DNA from: Setaria digitata
Lineage: Eukaryota; Nematoda; Chromadorea; Rhabditida; Setariidae
Reading direction: 5' to 3'
Assembly (NCBI GenBank): GCA_003640385.1
Contig: RCAB01000031.1
Location: 1-64,000 of the forward strand
Length of the DNA stretch: 64,000 bases
Part shown: piece after piece, positions 63,174-64,000 of the stretch
How the letters are laid out: each line of letters starts with the position of its first letter
Position numbering within the stretch: the stretch's first letter is position 1
Notes under the pieces: model-generated
Told to the model about the DNA's origin: nothing
The model's input: only the letters and a program-made list of their open reading frames with translations
The model's database searches: none
Translations under genes and position numbers: made by a program

Positions 63174-64000
63174 GTTAGGTTGGAAACGGGAAGATACTGC
63201 GTTATTACCATTTGCCTTTTGTTTTTATTCTTCGAGACAATATTTTCGTTAGAAACTTCTTAGTAAGCACCATCTTCGATTCCTCCTGGACCTATTTTTC
63301 CTTAATTGAACAAATTTGGCTTATATCATTGACCATACATTTGTTGCTCTTCTGTTTTGGCTTAGTCAATTTTATTTTTTCTTTTTGGTATATGAAAATA
63401 GCACGTTGTTTTGATGTTCAGTTAACATCGTCATAGTGATGTTGTTAATTGGTGTGAAGAAGCAGAGAAAAAGTTTTTGGGACTTTTGCATGTACTGGAA
63501 GAATGGTTTAGGGTGAGGAGAATCAGTTCTCATGTATTTAAAAGGCTTTATTTATTTGTGGAGAATTGCTACAGCTATTTCGATATGAAATTTGAAAAAT
63601 CATTGTAGCAGAGCCTGTTAGTTCTTCCAAATTTTTTAAAAATTTATTTATCAGTATGGACATGAAAGAGGAACTGCGGTGTAGCTGGAAGGTGTGAACC
63701 CCGATGGATGGTTTGCTTGATGTTTAGTGGGTGACTAAGCTAGCTATGAAGAGTATTATGTGGAACAAATCAAGCTGATCAAAGTTGTCCATCAGTTCTA
63801 ACTGAAGTAATAATTTAAAAAAAAAAGAAAAAACACGAGTTTGATTAGTTTACCAACTGAGTGGAATTGATTGATCAAGTTGACTATTTCATTGATTGAA
63901 TGCTTGGCTTTAAAACTGTAGCGCCACTTGGTTTTAAATATCACTTGGAAAAGTCATTCCTCCACTCAAAACTATGTGGTCATTAGCAATACAGACTGCG
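63174..64000. other. Right edge, presumed calcineurin intron
   Basis: No autoinhibitory-domain exon or convincing terminal exon is visible. AT-rich intronic or intergenic sequence runs to the window end, so the calcineurin C-terminus lies outside. Confidence 0.5.

Overview
The window is eukaryotic nuclear DNA, most likely from a nematode and probably a clade III spirurid or filarial worm. The genes are cut by many short introns with nematode-type splice sites (TTTCAG acceptors, GTAAG/GTTAG donors). The noncoding DNA is very AT-rich and full of long poly(A)/poly(T) runs. One kinase has the p21-binding start typical of nematode MAX-2. The order-level placement is inference. I found no rRNA, tRNA, CRISPR array or intact transposon.

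Layout: (1) 2-663, a weak candidate for the last two exons of a plus-strand gene cut by the left edge. (2) 3257-7219 minus, a DENN-domain protein of the DENND6 family (14 exons, about 562 aa). (3) 9124-15994 plus, an FGD-type Rho GEF with DH-PH-FYVE-PH architecture (23 exons, about 978 aa). It lies divergently to DENND6 across a 1.9 kb shared upstream region. (4) 17844-20517 minus, methionine aminopeptidase 1 (9 exons, 410 aa). (5) 26007-32436 plus, V-ATPase V0 subunit a (20 exons, 883 aa). (6) 35009-40912 minus, the p21-activated kinase MAX-2 (13 exons, 640 aa), convergent with the V-ATPase gene. (7) From 56538 plus to beyond the right edge, calcineurin A catalytic subunit (tax-6/PPP3C). Its phosphatase core, B-binding helix and calmodulin-binding region are present, but its C-terminal end is missing.

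The exon joins were worked out by hand from splice consensus, reading phase and family similarity. In six genes every proposed junction keeps phase. Weaker joins are flagged. Two gene-poor stretches, 20.5-26.0 kb and 40.9-56.5 kb, hold microsatellites, homopolymers, a composite ATT satellite with a 44-base N gap, and a perfect 30-bp inverted repeat at 50790-50853.

There is no operon-like clustering. The genes are separated by 1.8 kb or more. Candidate splice acceptors just upstream of three start codons (DENND6, FGD, max-2) are consistent with trans-splicing or a 5' UTR intron. Two products share a theme, since FGD GEFs activate Cdc42 and PAK kinases such as MAX-2 are Cdc42/Rac effectors, but the sequence gives no evidence that they are co-regulated.

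I did not find a convincing new multi-gene system. The observations most worth checking are a candidate 9-nt microexon in calcineurin A (60922-60930), an unusual candidate downstream calcineurin exon (63127-63173), a GC-AG intron in max-2, a divergent catalytic segment in the FGD DH domain, and the perfect foldback at 50.8 kb.
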